A stretch of DNA of 63,632 bases from Acetonema longum DSM 6540 (GCF_000219125.1 NZ_AFGF01000085.1:1542-65173); one strand, 5' to 3'. Counted from the stretch's first letter, positions 1-12,380 are shown. Notes: a model not told the origin generated them from the sequence alone. Translations and numbers: made by a program.

Positions 1-18
1 CGCCTGCTTACCCGGCGG

Positions 19-510
19 TCAGCCAATCTCTCCCACGATGGCTTTCTCGGCAAACAGCGCCGGCGTGCCGCCGCTGTGTAAAAATACCACCCTGCTGCCG
101 CGGCGGATTCTGCCATCGGCGATATGCCGGAGCAGTCCGGCAAAGGCCTTGCCGGTATAGACGGGGTCCAGAAGTATTCCCTCGGTTTCCGCCAGCAGGC
201 GGATGGCGGCCGTGGCGGCGGCGTTGGGGATCTCGTAGCCCGGCGGATAAAAGTCGTGGTCAACGTCAATATCGGCTGCGGTTACCGGAACTGACAGGCC
301 CAGATTCGCCAAAGTCCCACTGCTAAGCGTCAGCAGCTTCGGCAAATAGTCGGCGCCTTTTTCGCCGACAGCAACCGAAACAATCTGCAGGGAAGACCCC
401 AGCAGCTTTTTGCCGGCCACCAGCCCGGCCAGAGTGCCGCCGGAACCGGTGGCATGGAATAAATAATCGCCTGCTGCGCCGCTGTCCGCCAGTTGAGCCG
501 CCGTATACAT
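19..510 (-). pseudogene. dcyD: D-cysteine desulfhydrase, C-terminal half only
   Basis: The 163 residues match the C-terminal half of the PLP-dependent D-cysteine desulfhydrase/ACC deaminase family: an ATGSGGTLAGL glycine-rich stretch near the start, then PPGYEIPN, EGILLDPVYTGKA and FLHSGGTPALF. Family members are about 330 residues, and the missing half carries the PLP-binding lysine. The preceding ABC ATPase gene ends only 16 bp upstream, so no room remains for the N-terminus. An AGGTG-like ribosome site precedes the ATG, so a fragment might be made, but it cannot be a normal enzyme. In E. coli dcyD sits with the cystine transporter genes fliY-yecS-yecC, which supports the assignment and the transporter's substrate. 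Confidence 0.85.
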
Positions 511-526
511 CTCACACCTGCTTTCT

Positions 527-1279
527 TTAAATCGAGAAGCTCCAGCGCGGCAATATCCGCTCCAGAAACTGCTTGGTCCGCTCTTCCTTCGGCTGCGTGA
601 AAATTTCCTGGGGACTGCCTTCTTCCACGATCACGCCGCCGTCCATAAATACGATGTGATTGGCGATATCACTGGCAAACGACATTTCATGGGTTACAAC
701 CACCATAGTAATGCCATCCCGGGCGACCTGGCGCATAACCGACAGCACTTCTCCCACCAGTTCCGGATCAAGGGCGGATGTCGGCTCGTCAAACAAGATC
801 ACTTCCGGGTTCAGCGCCACCGCCCGGGCAATGCCGACCCGCTGCTGCTGGCCGCCTGAAAGCTGCAGGGGGTAGGCTCCGTACTTATCCTTGAGGCCGA
901 CCTTGTCCAGCGCTTTTTGGGCCATCTCTCTCGCCTGCTCCCGCGGCATCTTCCTGGCGGTCACCAGCCCTTCCATCACATTTTCCAGGGCGTTCATATT
1001 GTTAAACAGATTATAGTTTTGAAAAACCATCGCAGTTTGACGCCGGATATGCAGAATTTCTTTGCTGCTGACATGCCTGAAGTTGACCTTCGTGGCGCCG
1101 AGCGTCATTTCCCCGTCATCCGCCGATTCCAGAAAATTGATGCAGCGCAGTAACGTCGTTTTGCCGGAGCCGCTTGGCCCTAGAACGACAACGACTTCGC
1201 CCTTGTTCACACTCAAATCGACTCCCTTGAGCACTTCATTCCTGCCAAACGATTTACGAACCCCATTCAGTTGAATCAT
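527..1279 (-). CDS. Polar amino-acid (probably cystine) ABC transporter ATP-binding protein
   Basis: A 250-residue ATPase of the GlnQ/TcyN type that would power the two membrane subunits encoded upstream. Walker [10 protein letters not shown] lies at residues 34-42, the Q-loop Q at about 87, the LSGGQ signature at 140-144, Walker B VILFDE at 160-165 and the switch histidine at about 197. An AGAGGTG ribosome site sits 7 nt before the ATG. It is fourth in the operon after binding protein, permease and permease. Family membership is certain. Cystine as substrate is inferred from the adjacent dcyD remnant; other polar amino acids are possible. Confidence 0.93.
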   Translation of the reverse strand: MIQLNGVRKSFGRNEVLKGVDLSVNKGEVVVVLGPSGSGKTTLLRCINFLESADDGEMTLGATKVNFRHVSSKEILHIRRQTAMVFQNYNLFNNMNALENVMEGLVTARKMPREQAREMAQKALDKVGLKDKYGAYPLQLSGGQQQRVGIARAVALNPEVILFDEPTSALDPELVGEVLSVMRQVARDGITMVVVTHEMSFASDIANHIVFMDGGVIVEEGSPQEIFTQPKEERTKQFLERILPRWSFSI

Positions 1280-1280
1280 G

Positions 1281-2015
1281 CTATAACACCTCTCTTCGCC
1301 AGCCGCTCTCCGGCAGTCTGAACTGATAGCGCTTGAAATACTTTTCCAAGATGTCAGAAAATTTCTCCACCAACAGGCACATCGCCCAGTAAATCAGCGC
1401 CGCCGCAATATACGCCTCCAGAAAGCGATAATTAATTTGCGCGGAGGTCAGGGCGCCGTTCAACACATCGACCACCGTGATCAGATAGACGATGGAAGAA
1501 CCTTTGATGAGCCCGATAAAATTATTGCATAAAACCGGTACGGCGAAGGGAAATGCCTGCGGCAGAACCACCCGCCGCAATGCCTGCCATTTGGTCAGGC
1601 CCACCGAATAGCAGGCTTCATACTGCCCGTCATTGACCGACAGCAGCGCACTGCGCATGGTCTCCGACACAATCACCACCGCATACACCGCCAGGGCGAT
1701 AATACCGATATAGGTTTTATCCATGAACCGGAAGATATCCGCCCAGCTATACCATTTTGCCAGCGCGTCAAACGGCTTTAATATCAAAAAGTTCATGATA
1801 AAGATATGCAGCACCAGCGGAATGCCCTTGACGACAGGAATCACCATATCGGCCGCCCTGCCGATAAACCGGACCCTGAATCTGCGGACAATGGCGATCA
1901 GCGTGCCCAGCACAATGCCGATGACCAGGGGAATCACCGACAGGGCAAGCGTGACCGGAATATACCGCACGGCCACCTTGAAGGATGCGGCAACATATTG
2001 AAACTCAAAAATCAT
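1281..2015 (-). CDS. Amino-acid ABC transporter permease (second)
   Basis: A HisM/TcyL-type inner-membrane permease of about 244 residues with several hydrophobic segments. It carries the EAA coupling loop ([22 protein letters not shown]), which docks with the ATPase. The start is placed at the ATG behind a strong AGGAGGTGA ribosome site (spacing 7) rather than at an in-frame codon 7 codons upstream. The stop codon of the preceding permease lies inside that ribosome site, so the two permeases are probably translationally coupled and form a heterodimer. Confidence 0.9.
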   Translation of the reverse strand: MIFEFQYVAASFKVAVRYIPVTLALSVIPLVIGIVLGTLIAIVRRFRVRFIGRAADMVIPVVKGIPLVLHIFIMNFLILKPFDALAKWYSWADIFRFMDKTYIGIIALAVYAVVIVSETMRSALLSVNDGQYEACYSVGLTKWQALRRVVLPQAFPFAVPVLCNNFIGLIKGSSIVYLITVVDVLNGALTSAQINYRFLEAYIAAALIYWAMCLLVEKFSDILEKYFKRYQFRLPESGWRREVL

Positions 2016-2019
2016 GATG

Positions 2020-2706
2020 TCACCTCCTGTTGGCAATGAGCGTTTTTTCGGCCCGGGTAAACAGCGTTTCCAGCAGCAGGCTGACCGCGATAAAGATAAC
2101 CGCCAGAACTACATAGCCTTCCAGTTCATGATAGGTGCGGTTTCCGATAGCCTCTGCCTGGCCGACCATATCGAGAATGCCGAGGGTAAACGCCAGCGAG
2201 GTCGATTCGAAGACATCAACCACCCGTGTGCCGAAAACGGGAAACGCCGTTAAGAAGGCCTGCGGCAAAATCACCCGGTGCAAAGCCTGCCAGCGGCTTA
2301 GCCCGACCGAGTAGGCCGCCTCCCTTTGCCCGGCCGGCACACTGGCGATGGCCGAGCGGATGATTTCCGACATAAACGCCGCATTGTTGAAGCCGTAGGC
2401 CACCAGCACAAAGTACAGCTTATCCCAGTGATTAATATCGAGCCCTATCGTTTCCAGCAAGAGCGGGAGCCCGTAATAGACAATGAATAACTGGATGATA
2501 ACCGGCGTCCCCCGGATAAAGGAAACATAAACCAGCGCCAGGCGGTTTAAGACCGGTAACCGGTAAAGGCGGACCATGGCAATCATGAATCCCAGCAGCG
2601 TTCCGACTGCAAGCGAGAAGACTACGATCAACAGGGTAATGTGAAACCGGGATACAATACTGGGAAAATACTCAAAGACCAGTCGTATGTCAAACAGACT
2701 GCCCAT
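2020..2706 (-). CDS. Amino-acid ABC transporter permease (first)
   Basis: A 228-residue permease paralogous to the next gene, with the EAA loop REAAYSVGLSRWQALHRVILPQA in the C-terminal half and hydrophobic segments typical of the HisQ/TcyM family. An AGGAG site lies 7 nt before the ATG. Its TGA is embedded in the ribosome site of the downstream permease gene. It is the likely partner of the second permease in one transport complex with the ATPase and the lipoprotein encoded upstream. Confidence 0.9.
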   Translation of the reverse strand: MGSLFDIRLVFEYFPSIVSRFHITLLIVVFSLAVGTLLGFMIAMVRLYRLPVLNRLALVYVSFIRGTPVIIQLFIVYYGLPLLLETIGLDINHWDKLYFVLVAYGFNNAAFMSEIIRSAIASVPAGQREAAYSVGLSRWQALHRVILPQAFLTAFPVFGTRVVDVFESTSLAFTLGILDMVGQAEAIGNRTYHELEGYVVLAVIFIAVSLLLETLFTRAEKTLIANRR

Positions 2707-2735
2707 GCCCGATCTCCTCTCGGCTGGCCCGCCGT

Positions 2736-3557
2736 TTATTCCGCACTATAGTCGGTGTTCGTATATTGATAGGACAGTTTGGAAAGAGTGCCGTCTTTTT
2801 TCATTTCTCTCAGAACACGGTCAATATCGTCGCGCAGCTGCGTTTCTTTCTTGCTCAAAATGAAGTAAGCCTGGGATTCGCTGAATAAGCTTTCATTGTT
2901 AATCGCCAGCCCGCCACCGAAAGCTTCATTATTGCGATGAAAAGTTTTTCGCGTCATGACGCCGGCGTCCAGCCGTCCGTTGACCAGGTCGTCGTACACG
3001 ACGCCGTTGCCGCCGGAGGTATAGACAATGTTAATTTTTTTATCATGCTGCTGATTGTATTTCTCTAAAATCGCGGCGGTATTGCTGCCCTGAGAGCAGC
3101 CGACCCTTTTGCCGGCTAAATCGTCGATCGTTTTAAGATCCGTCCGCCCTTTGGCGAAAACGATTCGTTTGTCATAGTTGGCAAAGCCTTCATTAGTGAA
3201 CAGGTACTTGGCCTCGCGGGCGGGGTTTTTTTCAAACTGCTGCGTGGCGATGAGCACCTTTTTTGCATCAATGCTGAGCAGCAGATTTTTCAGTTCAATG
3301 GATTGATACTGAAACTCGTACTGCGGCAGCCGGGAATCAATCTCCTTCAGAACCGCCGCATCATAGCCGGCGGGCTGGTTATTGGCGTCAATATAGGCAT
3401 AGGGCTCAAAGGTCGAGCCGACCCCAACCGCTATTTGCCGCACCGGCGATGCTGCCGGAGTCTGCACCGCCGGCTCCTTGCCGCATCCCGCCAGCAGTAA
3501 GGCTCCTGCCAAAACTCCCCAGCCGATAAACCCATAAAGCTGTTTTCTCATATCCAA
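2736..3557 (-). CDS. Amino-acid-binding lipoprotein of ABC transporter
   Basis: A family-3 extracellular solute-binding protein of 273 residues, first gene of the operon. A short basic start and hydrophobic stretch lead into the lipobox LLLAGC, so it should be a cell-surface lipoprotein that hands substrate to the permeases. The body shows family features such as IAVGVGSTFEPYAYID and GKRVGCSQGSNTAAIL. The ATG at 3551 (MRKQ) is an alternative start with comparable spacing to the GAGGAG site. Substrate is inferred as cystine or a related sulfur amino acid because the operon ends in a dcyD fragment. Confidence 0.9.
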   Translation of the reverse strand: MDMRKQLYGFIGWGVLAGALLLAGCGKEPAVQTPAASPVRQIAVGVGSTFEPYAYIDANNQPAGYDAAVLKEIDSRLPQYEFQYQSIELKNLLLSIDAKKVLIATQQFEKNPAREAKYLFTNEGFANYDKRIVFAKGRTDLKTIDDLAGKRVGCSQGSNTAAILEKYNQQHDKKINIVYTSGGNGVVYDDLVNGRLDAGVMTRKTFHRNNEAFGGGLAINNESLFSESQAYFILSKKETQLRDDIDRVLREMKKDGTLSKLSYQYTNTDYSAE

Positions 3558-3650
3558 TCTCCTCTTTCTTCCTGAATATATAGTTGCGAATCGTTATCTT
3601 GAACTACTCCTGAGATTATTCTTACTGCCAGCACCTCCCTCGCTAAAATA

Positions 3651-3695
3651 AAGAGGCGCAGGGGACTGTGCATTCACAGATCCTCTGCGCCTCTG
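3651..3695 (-). promoter_or_regulatory. Hairpin leader / possible attenuator of the amino-acid ABC operon
   Basis: On the minus strand the arms AGAGGCGCAG and CTGCGCCTCT pair perfectly around an inner CTGTG...CACAG stem and are followed by TTTATTTT, which looks like an intrinsic terminator. It starts about 15-20 nt after the expected start of the 3718-3746 promoter and ends about 95 nt before the first gene. CTGG/CCAG pairs just upstream and a further CTGG downstream could form competing structures. It does not fit the S-box, T-box or lysine riboswitch consensus as I know them. Attenuation is inference; it may also stop read-through from PFOR. Confidence 0.5.
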
Positions 3696-3717
3696 GTTTT
3701 CCAGTTAGCTTACATCA

Positions 3718-3746
3718 ATTATAGATGATCGGTTACCCGTTGTCAA
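3718..3746 (-). promoter_or_regulatory. Consensus sigma-A promoter of the amino-acid ABC operon
   Basis: On the minus strand TTGACA (3741-3746) and TATAAT (3718-3723) are separated by exactly 17 bp, a full match to the housekeeping consensus. It lies between the PFOR stop codon and the binding-protein gene and reads toward the latter. Confidence 0.85.
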
Positions 3747-3780
3747 TCGGGCGGCTCTTATTGAGTCACCGGCTGTCGGG

Positions 3781-7368
<3,588 letters not shown>

Positions 7369-7560
7369 TTAATCATAACTTTTCATTTTCCTTTAAATTG
7401 AAACTATACAGAAAACTCATAGTGCTCATCTACGAAAGGAATACTGCCTGGTGATCCTTTTTTTATCATAATTGATTTTAATCTATAAAGAAAATATATC
7501 ATTTTAATCTTTACCATGAGCAAAATAGATAGTAAAATCTTAATCAAGGGGGGAGTGTCT

Positions 7561-8469
7561 ATGGATATCTTACATTTAAGATACTTTACCGAAGTGGCCC
7601 GTCAGAAAAACTTCAGCAAAGCGGCGCAGATCATCCATGTGTCCCAGTCTGCCATCAGCAAGATCATTAAAGATTTGGAAACTGAACTGGGAGTGACCCT
7701 GCTGAACCGGAATTCCAAGGCAGTGGAGCTGACTGATGCCGGCATCATTTTTTTCAACCAGGCCCAGCAGGTAGTTTCCCTGTTCGACAGCCTGACTTCC
7801 GAGTTTGAAAAAGAATACAAACTGGCCCGGGGCAAGATCCTGATCGGACTGCCGCCGATTACCGAGGCGACTGTCTTCGCCCAATTGCTGGGCGAGTTTA
7901 GAAAGCAGTATCCACAAATCGATATTGAGTTATATGAACACGGTTCCAAAAAAGTAGAGCAAAAAATTCGGGAAGGCAGCCTGGATATCGGTATTGTCTG
8001 CCATATTCCTGATATGACCATATATGATTCTTTTGCCCTGTCCAATGACCCTCTTAGAGTCATCATCCATACCGGCCACCCTTTGAGCCGGCTGAAGAGC
8101 ATTGATTTAAAGTCTCTGGCTTACGAGTCCTTTGTCATTTATCGCGACGATTTCAGCCTGCATGATGAAATCATCGATAAGTGCAAACTGGCCGGATTTC
8201 AGCCCAAAATCATTTTCGAAACATCCCAGCAGGAACTCATGATTCAAACCGTCGCCGCCAATCTGGGCATCGCTTTTCTGCCCAGCCGATTATGTGCAGA
8301 CCTCCATATGAATACAATTACCACCATCCCCTTGGTAAATCCTCCTATTTGGCACCAGATGTCAGTGATCTGGAAAAAAGGCCGCTATCTTTCCCATGCG
8401 GCTCAATTATGGCTCAGCTTTGCCCGGAAGTATCTTTTCCAGGAAGATACCGATGAAGAACTGGCATAG
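7561..8469 (+). CDS. LysR-family transcriptional regulator
   Basis: A 302-residue LysR-type regulator. The N-terminal winged helix-turn-helix covers about residues 1-60 (FSKAAQIIHVSQSAISKIIKDLE), followed by a linker helix and a two-lobed periplasmic-binding-like effector domain. The start at 7561 is chosen because AAGGGGGGAG precedes it; the frame is open 15 codons upstream without a site. The 249-bp AT-rich region shared with PFOR is where such regulators usually bind, so control of PFOR and of itself is a reasonable inference. The effector is unknown. Confidence 0.88.
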   Translation: MDILHLRYFTEVARQKNFSKAAQIIHVSQSAISKIIKDLETELGVTLLNRNSKAVELTDAGIIFFNQAQQVVSLFDSLTSEFEKEYKLARGKILIGLPPITEATVFAQLLGEFRKQYPQIDIELYEHGSKKVEQKIREGSLDIGIVCHIPDMTIYDSFALSNDPLRVIIHTGHPLSRLKSIDLKSLAYESFVIYRDDFSLHDEIIDKCKLAGFQPKIIFETSQQELMIQTVAANLGIAFLPSRLCADLHMNTITTIPLVNPPIWHQMSVIWKKGRYLSHAAQLWLSFARKYLFQEDTDEELA

Positions 8470-8476
8470 CATTGAA

Positions 8477-8510
8477 AAAGAGGATGAGGCCCAAACGCCT
8501 CATCCTCTTT
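8477..8510. terminator. Bidirectional terminator between lysR-type gene and MATE gene
   Basis: A 14-bp perfect stem, AAAGAGGATGAGGC with its complement around a CCAAAC loop, flanked by A-rich and T-rich sequence on both sides. It serves two convergent genes. Confidence 0.85.
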
Positions 8511-8518
8511 AATATTAT

Positions 8519-9874
8519 TTACGACTTGTCTGCCTGCTCCTGCAGCGATAGATGTTTTATCTCCCGGACCATGACAATACCGGTCAAGAGAGCCGCGCCC
8601 ATATCTGAGATGGGTCCGGCCAGCCAAATACCGATCAGGCCCAGGAATTGCGGCAGCAGATAGACCATGGGTATTAAAATGATAATTTGCCGCAGCAGGT
8701 TGAAGACAATAGCGTATCCCGCCTTACCCACAGCCTGAAAATAATTGGCGCTGATCATTTGGAAGCCTATTACCGGCAACATGGCTAAAAAGAGTCTCAG
8801 GCCGGTGGCCCCCAGATGAACAAGTTCCGGGTTACCGTTAAACAGACGAATGATCTGTTCCGCGAAAAGCTGCACACTGGTAAAACCCAACAAACACAGG
8901 ACGGTTGCGGCCAATACGGCTGTTTTAACAGTCTCGATCACTCTTTTATATTGGCCGGCGCCATAATTATAGCCAATGATAGGCTGGGCACCCTGGCTGA
9001 TGCCTATGATAGGCATTAAAAGCAGCATCAGCATCCGGTTAATGATGCCAAAGGCTGCTACCGCTGAAGTTCCCCCATGGGCTAACAGGGTAAAATTAAA
9101 AATGACCATGACCAGGCTGTTGCCGATCTGCATCAAAAAAGGCGCCATGCCGATTCGGGTAATCCCCGCCAGAATTTTTCCGTCTACCGCCAGGCAGCGC
9201 CGTCTTAGCGTAAGCGTACCTGATCCTCTGATAAAATACACCATAACCCAGGCGGTGGAAATGGCCTGAGCCAGAACGGTGGCCCAGGCTGATCCCTTGA
9301 TTCCCATACCAAAACCAAAAATAAACAGAGGATTAAAGATCATGTTTAAAATCGCCGCGATCAGCATGGTTAAAAGCGCTGTTCTTGGGTCGCCCTGAGC
9401 CCGGATAATGCCGTTGAGGCCAAAGCTGATATGCATGAATACGCTGCCGGCCAGGATAATGAAGGAAAAATCCCGGGCATAGGGCAGTACCTCTGGCGTC
9501 GCCCCCAGCAAAAGCAGCAAGGGGTCCAGAAAATATAAGGCCACCCCTGTGGTGACCAAAACAAATCCGCTGATCATGGTAAAAGCATTGCCTAAAATCA
9601 GTTCAGCGCCGGCTTTGTCCTGTTTGCCCAGCCGGATGGAGACCAAGGCGGCTGCCCCCAGGCCCACCAGCATGCCCACCGCCATGAGAACCGACATCAG
9701 AGGAAAGGCGATAGTGACGGCGGTAAGCCCTACTTCTCCCACTCCCTGTCCGACGAAAACGCTGTCTACCACATTATATAACGCATTCACGACCATCCCG
9801 ATAATCGCAGGAACGGAATAGCTCCGCAACAAAGAAGATATCCTATCTTCTCCTAAGGCCTGCGCCTTATTCAT
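8519..9874 (-). CDS. MATE-family multidrug/metabolite exporter
   Basis: A polytopic membrane protein of about 451 residues with the twelve hydrophobic segments and typical MATE signatures (VPAIIGMVVNALYNVVDSVFVGQGVG near the start; ISQGAQPIIGYNYGAGQY in the middle), so an Na+- or H+-driven antiporter of cationic or organic compounds. The start is uncertain: the ATG at 9874 follows GGGTGG, and an in-frame TTG at 9901 follows AGGA at short spacing. It stands alone between terminators, downstream of codY on the same strand. The substrate cannot be told. Confidence 0.9.
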   Translation of the reverse strand: MNKAQALGEDRISSLLRSYSVPAIIGMVVNALYNVVDSVFVGQGVGEVGLTAVTIAFPLMSVLMAVGMLVGLGAAALVSIRLGKQDKAGAELILGNAFTMISGFVLVTTGVALYFLDPLLLLLGATPEVLPYARDFSFIILAGSVFMHISFGLNGIIRAQGDPRTALLTMLIAAILNMIFNPLFIFGFGMGIKGSAWATVLAQAISTAWVMVYFIRGSGTLTLRRRCLAVDGKILAGITRIGMAPFLMQIGNSLVMVIFNFTLLAHGGTSAVAAFGIINRMLMLLLMPIIGISQGAQPIIGYNYGAGQYKRVIETVKTAVLAATVLCLLGFTSVQLFAEQIIRLFNGNPELVHLGATGLRLFLAMLPVIGFQMISANYFQAVGKAGYAIVFNLLRQIIILIPMVYLLPQFLGLIGIWLAGPISDMGAALLTGIVMVREIKHLSLQEQADKS

Positions 9875-9930
9875 AACCGCCACCCAACCCTTCGCCGCCA
9901 ATAATTCCTGAATCGGACCGGAAAAAGAAT

Positions 9931-9962
9931 AAAATGAGTGACCATTCCGGCGTCACCCATTT
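9931..9962 (-). terminator. Intrinsic terminator of codY
   Basis: On the minus strand an 11-bp imperfect stem (AAATGGGTGAC with GTCACTCATTT) is followed by TTATTC, 40 bp after the codY stop. Confidence 0.7.
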
Positions 9963-10001
9963 ATCCTGTGGTCCAGCATAATGGCTGAGTTTTGCCACGT
10001 T

Positions 10002-10790
10002 TTACAAACCACTCTTTTTCATCTTCCCCAGTTCATCCAATAAATACTCGTTTAAAACTTTAATGTAGGTCCCTTTCATCCCCAAGGATTTGGAGTCGAT
10101 TACGCCGGCGCTTTCAAATTTACGCAGGGCATTGACAATGACCGAGCGGGTGATGCCGACCCGGTCAGCGATCTGACTGGCCACCAGCAAACCTTCGTTG
10201 CCGCCCAGTTCGTTGAAGATATGCACGACGGCTTCCAGCTCCGAGTAGGAAAGAGTCCCCAAAGCAATGTGAACGGTTGCCTTTTTCCGGGCTTCTTCCT
10301 CGATTTTGCCGCTGCGATCCCGCAGAATCTCCATGCCTACGACTGTAGCGCCATACTCTGCCAAGATCAGATCGTCGTCGACAAATTTATCATGGAATTT
10401 AGCCACGAGCAAAGTGCCGATCCTTTCGCCGCCGCCAAAGATCGGAATAATCGTGGTGAACTTGTCGTTAAACAAACATTTGGTACCCTCCTCCGCAAAG
10501 GCGCACAGACCGTCCTTGAGACAAATATTGGGGGAGACTTCATAAATGCGCTGCAGCCATTCCACATACCGTTCCGGAAATATTCCTTTTTCCAATACAG
10601 TGTCTTGCATCAGACTGCATTCAAAATTATCCATGCAGGTATAGCCAAGAATATGCCCGTCCTTACTCACAATATAGACATTGGCGCTGATGACGCTGCT
10701 CAGCACAGCGGAAATTTCTTCAAACTGAACTTTCTCCGACTTTTGCAGCAGCTTATTTATTTTGCGCGTGCGTTCCAATAATGATAACAT
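10002..10790 (-). CDS. codY: GTP/BCAA-sensing global regulator CodY
   Basis: Full-length CodY of 262 residues. The N-terminal GAF-like ligand domain covers about residues 1-155 (LLERTRKINKLLQ; SANVYIVSKDGHILGY), then a linker helix and the C-terminal winged HTH at about 203-225 with the hallmark ASQIADRVGITRSVIVNALRKFE. In Bacillota CodY represses transport and catabolic genes when branched-chain amino acids and GTP are plentiful. Several uptake operons in this window could be targets, but I see no convincing full CodY box. It stands alone rather than in the xerC-hslUV-codY arrangement of bacilli. Confidence 0.96.
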   Translation of the reverse strand: MLSLLERTRKINKLLQKSEKVQFEEISAVLSSVISANVYIVSKDGHILGYTCMDNFECSLMQDTVLEKGIFPERYVEWLQRIYEVSPNICLKDGLCAFAEEGTKCLFNDKFTTIIPIFGGGERIGTLLVAKFHDKFVDDDLILAEYGATVVGMEILRDRSGKIEEEARKKATVHIALGTLSYSELEAVVHIFNELGGNEGLLVASQIADRVGITRSVIVNALRKFESAGVIDSKSLGMKGTYIKVLNEYLLDELGKMKKSGL

Positions 10791-10929
10791 GGTTATGATT
10801 CGCCTACTTTCTTTTGCTTTTTACTGAGAATTTGTAAATGGGTTCATACATAGCATATCCAGTTTGCAGCATTGACTTGCTATGCCATTCACATCCATGC
10901 CGCTTCCGGTGATTTCCATATTGAAAAGG

Positions 10930-10966
10930 AAAAACCCAAAAACTCAAAGACTATATAGTCCTTGAG
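10930..10966 (-). promoter_or_regulatory. Terminator-like palindrome in the codY leader
   Basis: The 24-bp near-perfect palindrome at 10943-10966 (CTCAA..GACTATATAGTC..TTGAG) is followed on the minus strand by TTTTTGGGTTTTT, 140 bp upstream of codY and after a TATAGT box at 10988-10993. It could be an attenuator, the end of a very short RNA, or an operator. The rest of the 10791-11110 interval shows no gene I can support. Confidence 0.4.
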
Positions 10967-11110
10967 CCGCATTGCTCCCCATTTTTTACTATAACATATT
11001 CTGCGACAATTATCTACATTTCTTTCCCTTATTTCGTACCACAACCTCAAGCAACTGACGGGGTTGGCGCCGGGCTGTTTCCTGCAATGGCTAAAGTAAC
11101 CAGGATATAT

Positions 11111-11152
11111 AAAAAAGGATGACAAGCCTGTTGCAGGTTGATCATCCTTTTT
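11111..11152. terminator. Terminator downstream of recA
   Basis: AAAAAAGGATGA pairs with TCATCCTTTTT around an 18-nt loop that contains its own small CCTG/CAGG stem. It lies 22 bp after the recA stop. Confidence 0.8.
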
Positions 11153-11174
11153 CTGTTCGGTGGATCTTTTGCTC

Positions 11175-12317
11175 TTATTCCAGTTCTTCCGGACCGACGT
11201 CTTCCGGATCATTACCGGCGCCTGGCGCCGCGGTCATGACATTGGCGACCGCGACCGACATTTCCCGAATTTTTTTCTCAATTTTATCGGCGATATCCGG
11301 CCGGTCGGTTAAAAACTGCTTTACATTTTCCCGTCCCTGTCCGATGCGCTCATTTTCAAAGGAATACCAGGAACCGCTTTTATCCAGGATTTCAAGAGTT
11401 GTGCCCATATCTACCAAAATGCCTTCCCGGGAGATTCCCTTGCCGTACATAATATCAAATTCGGCCTGCTTGAAAGGCGGGGCGATTTTATTTTTGACGA
11501 CTTTCACCCGGGTGCGATTGCCAACGACATCGTTTCCCTGTTTGATGCTTTCCACTCTCCGTACGTCCAGCCGCACCGAGGCATAAAACTTTAAGGCCCG
11601 GCCGCCGGTGGTTACTTCCGGGCTGCCAAACATCACGCCGACTTTTTCTCTCAATTGATTGATAAAGATAGCCGTGGTGCGGGATTTGCTGATAATACCG
11701 GTCAGCTTTCGCAGAGCCTGGGACATCAAACGGGCCTGGAGACCCATCTGGGCGTCTCCCATGTCGCCCTCCAACTCAGCTTTGGGCACCAGGGCCGCCA
11801 CCGAATCCACGACAATCACGTCAATGGCCGAGCTTCTGACCAGAGCCTCGGCTACTTCCAGAGCCTGCTCGCCGTAGTCAGGCTGAGAAATCAGCATTTC
11901 GTCGGTATTGACCCCCAAAGCCTTGGCATAGACCGGGTCCAGAGCATGCTCCACGTCAATGAAGGCAGCAATGCCGCCGGCTTTTTGCGCCTGGGCGATG
12001 ATCTCCAGGGCGACGGTGGTTTTACCCGAGGATTCGGGGCCGTAGATCTCCACGACCCGGCCCCGGGGAACGCCGCCGATCCCCAGCGCGATATCCAGGG
12101 AAAGGGCACCGGTGGGGATGGCTTCCACCGTCATTTTCGCGGCTGCCTCGCCCAGTTTCATAATCGATCCCTTGCCAAAATCTTTTTCGATTTGTTTCAA
12201 TGCGCCTTCCAGCGCCCTTTGCTTCTCGTTTGCGGCCGCAGCCTTTTCCGCTTTTTCCCCTCGTTCCGTTTTGGTTGCTCTCTCTATTTTCTCCGCTCTT
12301 TCTGGTTGTTCCGCCAT
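11175..12317 (-). CDS. recA: Recombinase RecA with charged N-terminal extension
   Basis: RecA, 380 residues, forms ATP-dependent filaments on single-stranded DNA for recombination and SOS induction. Walker A GPESSGKT lies at residues 93-100, and the body matches the family throughout ([59 protein letters not shown]). Unlike most RecA proteins, about 29 extra residues rich in Glu, Lys, Arg and Ala precede the normal start. The ATG has GGAGG 8 nt upstream and no other start codon follows before the conserved core, so the extension looks real. Upstream lie a promoter and a LexA-type box. Confidence 0.98.
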   Translation of the reverse strand: MAEQPERAEKIERATKTERGEKAEKAAAANEKQRALEGALKQIEKDFGKGSIMKLGEAAAKMTVEAIPTGALSLDIALGIGGVPRGRVVEIYGPESSGKTTVALEIIAQAQKAGGIAAFIDVEHALDPVYAKALGVNTDEMLISQPDYGEQALEVAEALVRSSAIDVIVVDSVAALVPKAELEGDMGDAQMGLQARLMSQALRKLTGIISKSRTTAIFINQLREKVGVMFGSPEVTTGGRALKFYASVRLDVRRVESIKQGNDVVGNRTRVKVVKNKIAPPFKQAEFDIMYGKGISREGILVDMGTTLEILDKSGSWYSFENERIGQGRENVKQFLTDRPDIADKIEKKIREMSVAVANVMTAAPGAGNDPEDVGPEELE

Positions 12318-12332
12318 ATCTCATTCCTCCGC

Positions 12333-12346
12333 CAAACAAATGTTTG
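12333..12346. promoter_or_regulatory. Second palindrome in recA leader, SOS-box-like
   Basis: The sequence CAAAC-N4-GTTTG is a perfect dyad with the geometry of the Gram-positive SOS box but with A instead of G at position 2. It lies between the predicted start of transcription and the recA ribosome site. A weaker second LexA site is possible. Confidence 0.35.
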
Positions 12347-12351
12347 ACTCT

Positions 12352-12380
12352 ATTTTATCACCGAACAAGGGTTCTGTAAA
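12352..12380 (-). promoter_or_regulatory. recA promoter with LexA (SOS) box in the spacer
   Basis: On the minus strand TTTACA (12375-12380) and TAAAAT (12352-12357) are 17 bp apart. The spacer holds the dyad GAAC-N4-GTTC (CGAACAAGGGTTCT on the plus strand, 12362-12375), close to the Gram-positive LexA consensus CGAAC-N4-GTTCG. LexA bound here would block RNA polymerase. Confidence 0.8.

Noticed and set aside
3651-3746. Lysine, S-box or T-box riboswitch in the leader of the amino-acid ABC operon
   Set aside because: GAGGCGC recalls the lysine-riboswitch start, but the remaining conserved parts, the S-box core and the T-box TGGNACCGCG are absent; the motif is simply one arm of a hairpin.
10889-10990. 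27-residue leader peptide in front of codY
   Set aside because: The possible ribosome site is only 2 nt from the ATG and no codon bias indicates an attenuator peptide.
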